Source: Glossina fuscipes
Lineage: Eukaryota > Arthropoda > Insecta > Diptera > Glossinidae
Reading direction: 5' to 3'
DNA: 64,000 bases
NCBI RefSeq assembly: GCF_014805625.2
Contig: NW_023998414.1
Coordinates: 1,101,733-1,165,732 of the forward strand
Position 1 is the first letter of the stretch; every line of letters begins with the position of its first letter. The notes below the pieces were generated by a model, which made no database searches, was not told the origin of the DNA, and worked only from the letters and a program-made list of their open reading frames with translations. Made by a program: the position numbers and the translations under genes. Shown here one piece after another: positions 1-13,056 of the stretch.

Positions 1-390
1 AAAAAAAAAAAAACAAAAAGAAAAAAGAATGCCTGCGGCTTCAACGAGGCGTTGTACTAATTGATTTTCCCGTTTAGGTTTACAACACATCACCATTACC
101 ATTACCGCCTTCGCCGTCGTCTCCATCATCATCGTCATCATCGTCATCGTCATCGTCATTGTTATGATATTACTGTTCTTGTAATCCTTAATAGTTTTCT
201 TTTTGCATTTCGTTCGGCTATCTATCGTGCGGTTTGTAGATATTTTCTCATTGCGGTTAACTATGGCGGGTTACATCAATTAAATGCTTCGAAAGATTTG
301 TGGTCAACAACTCGATGGCGCGCACAACATTTAGCTTTGCATCCCATAGTAAAGTGCTTACAAAGTATTTCTTCTTCAATGCATCCGTCT

Positions 391-392
391 CC

Positions 393-432
<40 letters not shown>

Positions 433-471
433 TTCTCTTTCTCTCTTTCCCTCTCTCTATCTTTCTCTCTA
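391..471. repeat. (CT)n microsatellite
   Basis: Long TCTC run with TTTC interruptions. It generates false Ser/Leu-rich frames. Confidence 0.9.
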
Positions 472-1829
472 CTAATACGCTCGCTACAAGAAGGCCATTT
501 GGAATTTCTTTCATTATTTATGTTTTTTGTTTAGTTAAATGCATTAATAACTTAGTAATTGTTTTCCTTCTTCTAAGCTATTTTCTTTTTTATACAAAAT
601 TGATTAATATTAGGCGCACACACACACATACATTAGCATACTTTAAATTTTTCAATAACAATTTGTACACACATGTCTTGGCAGATGTGTGAAAAATCTT
701 CTTTAAGTCGCGAAGCAATTAAATTTTTTTAAAATATATTAACAAACCAGAATTCTTTACACTTAATGATTATATTGATAAGTCCTACTAAGCCCCATCC
801 ACACGATCCGACCGAAAAAGTGTTGAATGAAAGCCGAGATTTTAATTTTCATATTTTCCCATGGAACTAATACTTGAGCAATACAAACGCTTTCGATCAT
901 TAAGGGCATGAAAATGGGAACTACTTGAAAAGACGACAATCGATCCGCCAGAGGAAACAGTTCTTTTGCCATTAAGCTTGAAGTTGATGTTTGGATTTAT
1001 TGCAGAAACATTATATGAACATGTACTATTTACATATTTATTTAAGAATAATACTTACTATATATATATATATATATATTTGGATTTATTTATAAAAATC
1101 TCTGTTGGATGAATGAAAATTTAATATGAATTTTTTTTTCGATTTTAGGGTAAACAATTTTTTATCCTCTGGAACCTTTTAGCAGAATAGGCCCTAGAAA
1201 CAAATGTAGCATCGTTCATAAAAAATTCATTTTCACATATTTACAAAATTTTTCATGTGGGTTAGTATAGCGTTATCCCAGACGGGACAGTCATATAATA
1301 TAAACGGGTGAACGCCGTCTTTCTCGTAAGAGAATCTTATTTACAGTTCTCAGTTTAAAATTTCTCTCCATTAGCGGATATATTTGGCGCTCTATCATCA
1401 TGTCCATACAAACGACGTTTCAACGAAACTACACTAAACGTGGTATACGTTGAAGTAATTTTCAAATAAAATATAAACGCTTTCTAAAAACGCCCACTGA
1501 TATATTACGATAGTCTTTTCGGTATGGTAGGGAAAATTCTTACACTTCTAAGGAAAACCGTTTTCATGAATAATGAAAATTTTCCCATATCTTCAAGGCA
1601 TCTATTAAGCTAATAAAACTCTCCTCTAAGGGTTAAATATCACGAATGGTTCGTTGTCAATAATTAATCCAAGTCATCAAACGACCACAATTACTCTAAT
1701 AACTTTTTCACCCACTTGAGGTGATTTTCATTAGCAAAGACCTACCCAATCATCTTAATATTGCTCCGTGAGCATTGCTTTGAAATATGAGAAGGAAACG
1801 CGAAAGCTATGCCTTTGAATAAATGTCTA

Positions 1830-2046
1830 CCAAATTACATTAAAATATCACGAAAGTTATCAGCTTAGGGCTAAATACTAAGCGGACAGATAAACCGATC
1901 AGCTTAAATTGATTCAAATTTTGATTGCTAACTGATCGCTATGATAAACAGGGGGTTTATCTCAAATCCATTTGAGTGTTTTTTTTTTGTACATTCGTAA
2001 CAAGTTAGCATATCCTTGTACCATTAGTGATGTAGGGTATAAATAA
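1830..2046 (+). repeat. Degenerate INE-1/DINE-1-like Helitron fragment
   Basis: It contains the ordered landmarks seen in the other copies here: CAAATTACATTAAAATATC, then AAGCGGACAGATAAACCGATCAGCTTA, and a terminal GTAGGGTATAAATAAC. These match the layout of the nonautonomous Helitron-like repeats scattered through fly genomes. The copy is strongly diverged and has no coding capacity. Confidence 0.45.
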
Positions 2047-3304
2047 CACCAGAAAATTATCACAAATCAGACATGATAATACTATATATAGAAATACATT
2101 AAAGGCACACAATACTTAGTAAAATTTATGACCAGCCCCACCAGGCATCGAATCTGGGTTTCCCGTGTAATTTTGCCGGCTTTCCCTCTTCTTATTTTGT
2201 AATTTTGAACGCTTTCTTTCAGATGCTTAAATATATTTGGGTTAATTCAACACACTTCCCCTTAGGATAATCCTGATGATGAAAGTCAGATTCAATGACG
2301 AACAATATCAAGATAAACGATTCTAGCATTCGACATTTTAAGACAAAACCGTTTCCCCCGAAATCGTTCTGAAATCGTCCTGTTCTACATCTCCCTAGTG
2401 TTTCTAAATGCAGCAAATGTAATAAGATGAAAGGGAACAGAATTTCCTGAAAGGAAAAATCATGAGAATTAAAGACAAAGGCAAAGGCAAAGGCAAAGGG
2501 GAATTTGTGATTCCGACTAGTTTTGGGACTTTGGGGAAAGAAAAAATTTAAGCTTAGTTATGAGCATATGAGCGTATGTATAGTAATCAACCAGTCAGGC
2601 GATATATGTTGTTTTCCCGGTTTGAGAACTTGTGTTTTTACCTTTTACAATTGCATTCATTAATGTCGATTTTATAGTTTGCATTATTAATGATATTGCG
2701 CCTGACTCGCAATATTTGCACTGAACTTAAGTTCGTTTTTAGATTGCGTTAAGTGGTGGGTATGTGTTATGTGTTATGTGTTATGCTTTGAGCGATTTAG
2801 TCGGCACAACATTTACTAAACAAATAAACCGATATACTATTTCCATTTAAGAACATGATTGAGTATAAGTTTTCTACAAGGAAACATGTGAAGTCATGTG
2901 GTTGCGGTTTTGTCATTAAAGTCTAACAATTTTGTGTATTGTTTTGCAACTAAATACTCGAACCATACAGAAAATTTTAATGAGATTTTTTTTTTTTTAA
3001 TAAATATTTTTTTTTTTTCTTTATGTCATTGCCACATCTCGACTTAAGGGAAACGCCCCCTTCAGTGAATTTTTTCCCTCCTAAAATTTATGTTTCAAAG
3101 CTTTTTATTATAATTTGTAAGAAATTTTTTTATGTTAGTGACTATGTATGAGTGCAAATTTCTTATGCATACATGGTCTTGAAAGAGTCATCTCCATGTA
3201 AGGATTTTGAACTGGGGCGGCCCTCTCGTATTGCTGTTGTTCCTAATTATTTAAATGGGGAACTATGTACACAATTATCCTTTTGTTATAACACACGGGT
3301 ATAT

Positions 3305-3520
3305 ATGTTTATACTTACATACATACACATATACCTGCATACATATCTACATACATATATACATACCTACATACATATATACATACATACATACGTATAA
3401 TTTTATACACATATGCACACATATTTTCACCAATACACATATATGTATGTATACATGTACGCATATTGGCATACACATTATATGGTATATACATTATATA
3501 AATATATATATATATATAAA

Positions 3521-3555
<35 letters not shown>

Positions 3556-3576
3556 CATTTATATATATATATAGAC

Positions 3577-3613
<37 letters not shown>

Positions 3614-3625
3614 TATATACATGTA
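3305..3625. repeat. ACAT/ATAC array and (TA)n palindrome
   Basis: Tetranucleotide ACAT/ATAC units (3310-3400) are followed by TA tracts (3494-3612). In these, TAAATGTCTATATA and TATATAGACATTTA form an inverted repeat able to fold into a long AT hairpin. Confidence 0.85.
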
Positions 3626-4254
3626 TACGCACTGGCGTATGTAGCAATAACTTTGGTGAACATTGATGTTCGTTGATTGTTGTTGTAAAAGGGAAACGTA
3701 TCTAGAATTAGGTGTGGGTCAGTTTCAGTTATTCAAGATTCTAAACATTCAAGAAAAGAAGGAATAGACAAACACACGAATAAAGACGAAAAGTAAATGC
3801 AAAAATAAAACAACAACATTAACAACTACAGCAATAATAACAACGAATGTACTTATATTTGAAATCTTTCAACTTGACGACATGTGTTACAAGGCAGCAG
3901 TTAGTGCTGGTGCTATTGCGCTGGTACACCCTTCGCTTATCTGCATACATATGTTCTCGAGTTCTCTATTGGAATCCTTATGTTACTTTTTTTCTATGCT
4001 AGGGGAGCATATGCCTCAAGTACTTTTAATAACAAGTTCCCTCATATACATACACTAACTTATGCGAATAGCTATGTGAACAAACGAGCAACACCAGCAT
4101 CAAGCAAGCAAGAAAGTAAGCTAGCATTTGTTTGTATGTTCGACAGTAGGCTTTTGCCATACTTTTACATGTTAGGGGAGCATTGGAACAAAAAGCAAAA
4201 AACAAAAAACAAATAAATAAAAAAATTTATAGAAAAAAATAAAAAAGCTTGCAT

Positions 4255-4255
4255 T

Positions 4256-4303
<48 letters not shown>
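4255..4303. repeat. (GA)n microsatellite
   Basis: A nearly pure GA tract ending in an A-run. Confidence 0.9.
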
Positions 4304-4304
<1 letters not shown>

Positions 4305-5040
4305 AAGAAAAAGTTAAACATGAAATTATTACAAAAAGGACATTGCACCCGGGGTTATACACAAAGGTAGGGAACATAGCAAGGATATAGAATAGTGAGA
4401 AAAGCCTCTAGTAGAGCAAACAGCGTGTGATATTTTGTATGTAAAGGAAAAATAAAGCAAGAAAAACCCACTTGTAGGCTTATGAACCGTAAAGACATCA
4501 TCATTTAGCATTCCAAACCTAGCGTCTATGCATGTGTGCATACCGTTCGCATGCAACCCTTGCAAACGGTTAATGTGGCCATTGAGTAATCTATGGAATT
4601 CTAGCTTCAAAGTTTCCACTTGTATGCCATTGAATTAAACAGATTTCTCTTACTCACTCCTTTTGGGCGCGTAACGCTTGACAACAGCATTTAGAAGTCA
4701 CAACACGTCTTATATTAAATGTTGTATTTCACAATAAACACGCTCGATGTGGACCTAGAAGAATGCATACATTTCCACATGTAAGAATGTATGGAAATTT
4801 CTTATTTTTAACTGCCTCTTCGCTTTCGGGAAGCTACGCTTCATACACCGCCTCATACGCTACTTTTAATTGTCACCCTTTCTCGTTATTGTGTAGATTG
4901 TTGTGTTGGTTAGGAATAGCAAAGAAAAGATTGTTTGTTATGTGTTTGTGCAATTGAATGAAAGTAAAACTTTTTTTTTTTTTTTCTAATGTACGCGCAT
5001 TTTCATATTTTACTTTTATTTATTTTTATTTTTATTCTTC

Positions 5041-5065
5041 TTTTTTTTTTTTTTTTTTTTTTTTT

Positions 5066-5101
<36 letters not shown>
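5041..5101. repeat. Poly(T) tract
   Basis: About 60 bases of almost pure T with one A interruption. A likely length-variable or error-prone site. Confidence 0.9.
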
Positions 5102-5102
<1 letters not shown>

Positions 5103-6020
5103 TAATAGCTAAGGCTTAACTTTACTCTTTTTGCTTACTTGAGTAAATAAGAATTCGTTATCTTAGCCTAAGTGTTTGCCTCGTTGTACACAGAAAAGTT
5201 AACTCGAGTTCATTCGCCTTTACATTCTTTCAGTGTTTTTTTGTTTGCATTTCGAAAAGATTAAGATTTTATCAGTTCGACAAACAAATTTTCTTTTCTT
5301 TAAAGGCGATGTAGACTTATAATAAATACACCAACAACCCAAAACTATAACCGCTGCAACGAGTTTGAAAAGTGAAGATATTGTCCCGTTGAGTTTAATG
5401 AAAAAAACAACTAATCTTTCTCCCTTAGAATTAGATATTTAAACATTATATGGTTCTATTCGATTTTCTTTTATTTTATTCGATGTTAAAGGAAAATGAA
5501 TTTAAGAAAAAATGTTGCAAATATATCAAAGTTTATTAACAATAATGATCGGAGCAAATTGTTACTTCATCTAACTATGCTTTTCGTTTATATCGTTGGT
5601 GAACATAACAATCGGTTTGCGATTATATTTAGAAGTAAACGTCACAGTTCTAAAGACGATTCAATTCAATCCATTTTGTAATTGCCAAGAATCCACTACT
5701 AACTCGTCGGCTCAAAGTGAATGCAGTCATGCCAATCCGTTGAAAATTTTCAGACATTTTTCACATCGCTCTACAACATTAGTTTAATAATAATCTACTA
5801 AAACTAAACGATTACTAGACTTACGTTCAACATAACCTTCCTTTGGATATCATATCACCATCACTTTACTTCATACGAGATCGATAAGATCTGTTTGAGT
5901 TGAGAATGAAACGATGTGTGTGTTCGGTTCATGTATTCTTGCTCTTATGCTAAACAATGAATTGATTAACGACATTTGAATCCCAAAACCCTTTTTTATA
6001 TATAATATTGTTGAGTGTGC

Positions 6021-6021
<1 letters not shown>

Positions 6022-6053
<32 letters not shown>
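6022..6053. repeat. (GT)n microsatellite
   Basis: Pure GT run after a GTAT start. Confidence 0.9.
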
Positions 6054-6054
<1 letters not shown>

Positions 6055-7376
6055 GCAGAATATTTGTAGAGGAGACACAATACATTTTTTTTTTATTTAA
6101 TTATTGTTTTTTTTTTTTTAATACTTTATTTATTGCCTTGTATTTATATTCCATTTTAGAAGACACTTTCCAGAATATTTAATTACAATCTTTTTGGACT
6201 CAAGGAAATATATGAATTTTTATTTCTAAGAATACTTGAATTGTTCTAACTATAGTGATGCACTGTAATATCACTGCATACATACTCTTATTTAGAAAAA
6301 AAAGAAATTAAATTAAATTTTATTTGAAAACAAATTGAATGGAACGTACTTATCTACGCCATTTGTGGCATAGCGTATATTCAGTTTGTGTGGACATATG
6401 TAATATCCAGAATGGCATAAGAGAGACTCACTTTTTTTTTAATACCCATCGAGTTAATTAATATCTCTGTCCATTCATAATTGGTGATTAAAGTGCAAGT
6501 CTCTATTTTAGGAATATATTGATGAGATTTGGTATAATGATGTGTTTTGACCCGAGGACAAACATTACTAAATTTATTTCGGATTGAATCATTTTTTCGC
6601 CCATTCCCGATACAATGCCTTATTTCGATGAGTTCTTAAATGGAAAACAAATGCAGTTTTTAAAAATTTTTTTGCCAAAATTCGCTGAAAAGTAGTATTT
6701 CGAGATATTAAATTCGTATCGAAAATTTGGTTCGAATGGGGACATTTTTTTGAGTACCTTTTCCAAAACTTAATCCTTATATAATACATAGATCTAGATT
6801 CTAATATTTCATGGGGAAAATTATTTCATAATAGTAGATTGACCAAAAAAAAAAAAAAAAAACTTGGACCACGTAGTTCTATTTGTTGGATACTACCGCA
6901 TATTCTTAGGAAATGTAAATCGTTTTATTAGATCAAAAAGATCTAATTGTTAATGTTTTATGATAAAAATCTGACACAAAAGTTAAATTTGAGTTACCTG
7001 GATCTAGTTATTGAAGCGCACTTCATAGACAATTCCTCATGAATACTAAGATCTTCAGAAATAGATTTAATTTCTAACATTTTGTGATTGAGCAAAAAAA
7101 ATTTACGATACAAAATTTGGATCATATAGGTCTAAATTTTAGAACCTAACATATATAGAGATTGTCATGAAAAGCTAACCCTTATAGAGTCCTATAAAGG
7201 GCCAATCTAATTTCTAGTTTTCTGTGACGGAGACTGAGAAATAATATAATTTTTAGGTATCAAATTAAGTTTGTTAATTTTGGAGTGCGTCATGTCATGT
7301 TTCGAGCATCGTCCAATATGTGGCCTTTGCATGAAAATAATGTGTAATTTTTGGTATGTTACCAAAATCAGTGAAT

Positions 7377-7640
7377 AATTGTACTAGGCGAACTGATAGG
7401 TGTAGGGTATATATTGTATTGTCGGTCTTGCTCGACTACAATCTTTTTACATCATTTTAATTATATCCTACATAATTTGTGGCACAGGCTGTTGGGATGC
7501 GCCTTGCACCAGGAATGACTTGATATAAATTTGTCTTTTATTTATATTCAGAAACTGTGTTCTGGATCGATCTAAGCTGTCTGTCTGTCCGTCTATTTGT
7601 CCCAATCAACGGCTTATTTTGAGAAATCATTATGTAAATA
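7377..7640 (-). repeat. Helitron-like fragment, reverse orientation, with end motif and core
   Basis: In minus orientation the core reads GACGGACAGACAGACAG...CTTAGATCGATC. On the plus strand it appears as GATCGATCTAAG followed by CTGTCTGTCTGTCCGTC near 7565-7592. The other end carries GTGTAGGGTATA and GTCGGTCTTGCTCGACTACA, whose reverse complement matches the start of the repeat at 38436. It therefore links both landmarks in one copy. Confidence 0.5.
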
Positions 7641-10171
7641 AGTGCTAAGTGTTATGTAATATACTATGTAATATGATTATATAGCATCTTTGGTTCGCAA
7701 AGTGCAGGCTCGATCCCTTCTAGATGTACCGTTTGTGTGTGTTTTGTTAACTTTGAAACGATTATTGGAATTAAGCGCGTTAATTAACAGTTTATGGTCA
7801 ATAAGAACCGTGCAATGTCGTTGAAACCAGAATAAATGACCAGTCTATCTTCTGTCATCAAATGACAACTTTCTGGAAAAGAAAGACAACAGTCCTACGT
7901 TCTCGCCAATGACTATAGATAAACACGATTGATGGCTGAAAGGTGATTATGCTTTAATAACAAAGCGTTTTAGTAAATTCGTGTGAGCAAATTTCTGCTT
8001 TATAAGACTAACCGCGCAACCCATTACGAAAAAAGCTTACTCACGGGCAAATGTAAATACACACTGCCTTCCGATATCATTAGGATGTCAACTATTTCAT
8101 GCAACTTCACTTTTCGGTTTACCAAAACTATTTTCTTCATTATCTAATGTTTTCTAGAACAACTCTGTTCATGTTTCGGTCAGCAGAAGGTGATTCAACA
8201 TCACCTGTGCCTATAGGACATTGTTCAAAATGACCAAGTCATCCACAAATTTATATTTTCTATAGATAAAAATCGTTATAACATCTTTCTCATGAAAACA
8301 CAACGTTTTTAATGAACAAACGATATTCAGATTTTTCCATTGACTTGGAAACTACAAACGCACTGTCACTAAAACATATGTATTTTGTAAGAAAATTGTC
8401 CGAATATTATGAAATTTTGGTTTCATGTTGTTTGCGGGTTACTGCTACCCAGAAATCGTATCGATATGTCAACAGTGATGCCATATATGGGATAATCTGG
8501 ATAATCCATGTCGACTGCCATATTGGATTATCACGTTCTCCACTTCTTTGAGAATTTGCGGGCATGATTGTATTTCATAATTGCAAAGATCTCTGCCTAA
8601 TATGTTACTAAAACAATTTCTGATTGATTCTACTTTGTTAAGCGATGCCTTACGTTTCGTTCCACGTTGCACGAGCACCCTTAGTGGCGATCATATCCTC
8701 GGTTCCTTTTGAAATGAATTTTTAACAAAATTTTGAAAATACATATACCATATCTGCCAATATTATTATTATTTTTTAAAAAACATATTTTAGACGCATT
8801 AACATTAAAATTTCATTTTATGAAACTCTGTTCGGTGTTATAAAAGAAAAAATATCGTAAACCTTATTGATTTCTTGAACCAAATGCCTTTATGGTGTAT
8901 CGTGTCGGTAGATAAAATTCACTCACAAGTGAATTCATGAGTTTTTCCTGCTGCAAAAATCTAACGAATTGCACTGCACTTAATCAAATTTGATAATTTA
9001 AAGCAAGTATTTTGGATTGAACAGAACAACCGTTAATTTCGTTAGATCACCGAGAAATATAGTATTGAGAATACAGCATTCATGTGTCCTTGAAAGTGTA
9101 CTGAGTTTTTTTTTTTTTTTTTTTTCTACGTATCGACGATATTAGTAGTAGAAGGAAGGAGGAAAGACAATGGGAATGATTTTTGATTATTTGAAAATAT
9201 TTATGTTTATTACTAATCAATTTCATATGCTCGCAATTGTGTGATTCTTAATCTACACTTCTAAGCATTATTATTATTAATATTATTATTTTTTTTTTTT
9301 TTTGTATACAATGCGCTTCATTTCGACTTGAACGCGGTTGTACCGTCTTTCAATCATTTTGATTCAGTTCGATGTGACGTCTTTTAACAAATGTAAATAT
9401 TTCTCATATAACCGCATAAATCATTAGGTAAAGAAATTGTTTTGCTTAAAAGTATTTTTGGAAATAAGTCTGAAGCGTTTCAAAAATCCCGAAAGGGTCA
9501 GTTCGCTTTACTTTGTTTGATTCGAATGAGAATACATGTAAATAAAAAAAATTACTAATAGAAATACACTAACATTTTACACGTTCGCCTAAAAGTAACT
9601 GACCCCAGCCGACTTATTGAATCCCGAAGAAAAGTGTCGGCTTTGTCTGAAAACTTAATGACGGACTCTTATAACTTTTAAATAAGACGGCCGACCAAAC
9701 GTGTGTGAATAAATCTTAAGTGTTTTTTGTTGTTGTTTTTTTTTTTTTCTTTTTTTTTTCTTTTTCTCTCTCTTTTTTGGCTTAATGTTTTATTAGGCGC
9801 CAAACTGATTACGTTACTGGTTGCATGCTAAAATCCTACACCCAACCAATACCGAAGACAATGAATGCTTGTGATACTCGACCTGCATAAAGCATCAAAA
9901 TTATTACACGTTTCGTCTCACTTTTTACGTTAACGTAAAGCGATACAATGCAATGTATAACAAAGCTAACGATAACATTGGCTAAATGTGCCTTAATATA
10001 TGTTGTATGTCGTGTAAATTATTGTTGTAGCCTTTGTGTTGTACGTTTTGTAATGTCGTGTCATGAGTGAATTACTGTCACATGTGCACTATAAGTTGAG
10101 TATTGGATGTTTATGTGACTGTGTGAGTAATTGTAACACCACCACCAACGATACCACACACAATACACATC

Positions 10172-10203
<32 letters not shown>

Positions 10204-10409
10204 AATATGTGTGCATGCATACCATGAATAGTCGGTCCTTTAGTTAGTCGATTGGTTGGTTAGCGTATTAAACAATTCATACTGGCTGCCCGGCTGTCAG
10301 TGTAAAATTTATGTTGGCACTTGTTTAAAACTTATTAAATTATTTATAATAAGCTCACTTCGTGTCAGTGTGCTTGTCATATGCATTCATTATATATATA
10401 CGCGTAGGC

Positions 10410-10510
10410 ATAAAATTATTATTATTATTTTTGTTACTGTTATTATTATTATTATTATTAGCAATGTCGTTGGTGTTGGTGTTGGTGTTGTTGATGTTGT
10501 TGTTGTTGTA
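10410..10510. repeat. (ATT)n and (GTT/GGTGTT)n repeat
   Basis: Two adjacent trinucleotide blocks, ATT then GTTG/GTGTTG, near the tRNA gene. Confidence 0.85.
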
Positions 10511-10726
10511 GTTAACGTTAAATCATGAATGGCAATTTTCATTATATTATCAGGCGCCAATAAATCAGTAAATTAATTGATACCCACTTAAAAATTCAAT
10601 TAACAACCCTCCTCTCTTCACCGCAATATATATATATATATATGTGTGTATATATCCGTCGTGTTTGCTTATATAATGAAATTATTTTATTTTTGTAAAT
10701 TTTTCCCCTCAAAGATTGAAAATTGT

Positions 10727-10740
10727 AAAAAAAAAAAAAA
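10727..10740 (-). terminator. Pol III T-run terminator of the tRNA-Pro gene
   Basis: A run of 14 A on the plus strand is a run of 14 T in the tRNA transcript direction, beginning about 19 bases after the mature 3' end. Four or more T residues are enough to terminate RNA polymerase III. Homopolymer runs are common in this window, so the placement could partly be chance. Confidence 0.6.
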
Positions 10741-10759
10741 TTTCGCGCGATAACTGTTA

Positions 10760-10831
10760 GGGCTCTTCCGGGATTTGAACCCGGGACCTCCCGCACCCTA
10801 AGCGGAAATCATACCCCTAGACCAACGAGCC
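10760..10831 (-). tRNA. tRNA-Pro (anticodon AGG)
   Basis: Read on the minus strand this is a 72-base cloverleaf with no intron. The acceptor strand is GGCTCGT paired with AAGAGCC, and the discriminator is C. The D arm begins GGTCTAGGGG (A box), the anticodon loop is TTAGGGT (AGG, proline), and the T arm is CCGGG-TTCAAAT-CCCGG (B box). It closely matches the fly tRNA-Pro gene as I recall it. There are two departures from ideal pairing: a G.A mismatch at 6:67 in the acceptor stem and a T.G wobble at 27:43 closing the anticodon stem. The T-run 19 bases past the 3' end fits an RNA polymerase III terminator. It reads cytosolic proline CCU (and CCC/CCA if A34 is edited to inosine). It may be a slightly degenerate family member rather than a fully active copy. 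Confidence 0.88.
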
Positions 10832-13015
10832 ATATGCTATAATTTGTATAGTAAGTTATAAGTTGTTTCAAATAGTTTAATATTAAAATACTCATGCGAT
10901 TGTCTTCCAACAAGAAAATCTATTTTAAAATACAATAAGAAAGAATTTTCATTCCAATTGAAACGAGCTTTTTAGTACGAACTACAAGCTTATGTGCGTT
11001 ATTTGTTTGTGTTTAAATAGAAAAAAAAAAAACCTAAATATTATGTACTGAGTACATCGTATGTATATGGTTTCTTGGTAACCGTGCGGACGTGCAAGCG
11101 GTTCAATTTGGCTAAATTTTGCATTTGACTTGTAGGCTTTATTAGATGACAATTTCTTGCTTATTTATGTTAAGCGAACTATGGTTTACGCTTGCTTGTA
11201 CATGTTTCAATAATTACTTACCAAGGAAACGGCGCCGGAACAGTTATGGCAAAAAAACATAATTTTTAAGGTATTTCTACTGTATCTTATTTCTTCACCG
11301 ATTGATTTGAAATTTTTTCTGTTGCTTCACAATAATATTTTTCAATGCAATGCGGGAGGATTTTCTAAAACTATTGATTTAAATAAATACATCATCGATC
11401 AGAGGAAAACATTTTTAATTTTTCAAAAAAATATCTGCCAAAAATTTGCTTCAAATTTCGTTTAAAAGGAACCAAACTAAAATAAAAAACTTCTACAATC
11501 TTCACTAAAATTGAATTATGAAATCAATAGCTTGAGACGTCAAGAGTGCTAATAATCGTAGATCGAATTCGAAAAACATAGTGTCAAGAAAAAGTCAATG
11601 AAAGAGTTAAATAGTATTAGTTGTACTCGTACTGTTGAATTTTTAGCTACGTCAGTATCAATCCACGTATCATATAAAAAAAAATGTTTGGAAGAATCGA
11701 AAAAATATGCCCCTTTCTAACTTTCATTTTACACTTTCCTGCGGAGCAATTTGGCGTATTTTCAACACTAACACGCGTGCAAAAACTTTTAATGTTATTA
11801 CACATCGGGTTGGAGTCGACATCTTAACTGTTTCGATCAGGAGAATGTGAACAATAAACACATAGACACATAGACGAATACATGCTAATCTCGAATGTAT
11901 TTGCTTTGCACGATTTCTAAATCTAAAAATTGTTAGGGGTGTGGTGCTTGAAAAATCGTGTTTCAAGAAAAAACAAAAAAACATTCAGTACAGGCACACT
12001 GATAACAAATGTGCTCGAAAAATCCAATTTTTGGATAACTTGGAATTTGGACACGCCCATAATCATTTTCTTATATCATTTTTAAATGACAAGAAATTTA
12101 ATTTTTTTTTTTAAATTTGCGATGATCACTTAAATACCGCTTAAGCAACAATTTGAGACTCATCTTAAACTTTGAACCGGAACGACCATATAATATAAGG
12201 AAAATAGGGAATAAATTAAAATTTTTTTGATAGATATAAATCTGCCAAGAGACCGAGTTTTTTTCCCTTTTATTTATATACATGTACATATACTTTACAA
12301 GGTCTATTATATTCGAATTTTGAGAAACGCAAAATATTCTGTGTAATGGACATTATAACGTGAAAAATTTAGTCTATATGTCTTAAAATGATGGGCGAAG
12401 GGGCTAGGGCCTTCTGATATTGTCATTGGGCCGCAATTACGAAAATTACCCAAAGTATTTTATATTATTATTAAATATTAATTAATTTATTAAAATGTTT
12501 TTTTTTTTTATTTTTTTTTTATTTTTATCGCTACACGTCACTTTGTGAATATGCAGTGATAGCTTAAAACTCTACAACATTGATTTATTGTAAATATACG
12601 AGATAACGCGGAATACCTTACCATTAAAAAGATTTTTATTAAAACAACTTTAGTAGGTTAGTTCATAATAATTCCGAAATACTTCTCGAAAGAAGTTGAA
12701 CATGTCCATTTATCAAATATTTTAGATGATTAATTGATATCGCTCTTCTTATAAATACACAGTTGCTTATGCTTGAAATATTTTATGATTTAAATATCTA
12801 TATAAGATTTTAGTTGTATTGATTAATTAAACCTGTATTATGGAACAATTGAAATTATCTAGCGGTAGAGGGTATTTAAAAGTGATCTTTAACTGCCAAG
12901 TCTGTGCTTGTGTACGTTTTACGCTAAAAGTGGACTTTATTGAATGAACATTTATTATAATAATTGTTAATAAAACCGTATTAACTAAATTATTATATTT
13001 TTTGTTCCTTTTCAG
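10832..13015. other. Noncoding stretch between the tRNA and the candidate microexon
   Basis: AT-rich sequence with short A and T runs and no recognisable gene or repeat family. Reading frames present are short and lack coding bias. Confidence 0.6.
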
Positions 13016-13056
13016 AAAATATTTTAATTAAAGAGGATAATAAAAAGAAGGAAACG
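13016..13056 (+). other. Candidate 41-nt coding microexon
   Basis: The interval is bounded by a strong acceptor (TTTTTTGTTCCTTTTCAG, ending at 13015, with a branch-point-like ATTAACTAAAT about 30 bases upstream) and a strong donor (ACG|GTGAGT at 13057). Of the three frames, the one using two bases to finish a codon stays open as NILIKEDNKKKET, leaving phase 0. That charged, Lys/Glu-rich peptide resembles regulated microexon inserts. I cannot assign it to a gene, and chance acceptor-donor pairs do occur in AT-rich introns. If real, this region is an intron of a plus-strand gene. Confidence 0.3.

Larger units (their letters stand above)
1..10759. other. Noncoding AT-rich stretch
   Basis: No exon with coding character was found. 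It holds CAT/CGT and CT microsatellites (120-470), an ACAT/TA block with a large palindrome (3305-3625), GA and T runs, a GT run (6022-6053), two Helitron-like fragments (1830 and 7377), and ATT/GTT repeats (10410-10510). The remainder is unremarkable AT-rich sequence. Confidence 0.7.

Noticed and set aside
61..692. Open frames rich in His, Ser and Leu on the plus strand
   Set aside because: They are translations of CAT/CGT and CT microsatellites with no ATG-based, nonrepetitive coding sequence.
763..972. 69-residue minus-strand frame of balanced composition
   Set aside because: No recognisable domain, no splice sites that would make it an exon, and length expected by chance.
2129..2190. Reverse-strand GATTCGATGCC resembling a B box
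   Set aside because: No A box at tRNA spacing and no paired stems.
3152..3644. Tyr/Ile/His-rich frames on both strands
   Set aside because: Products of ACAT and TA repeats.
8469..8678. Minus-strand frame suspected to be transposase-derived
   Set aside because: No catalytic motif or family signature could be identified.
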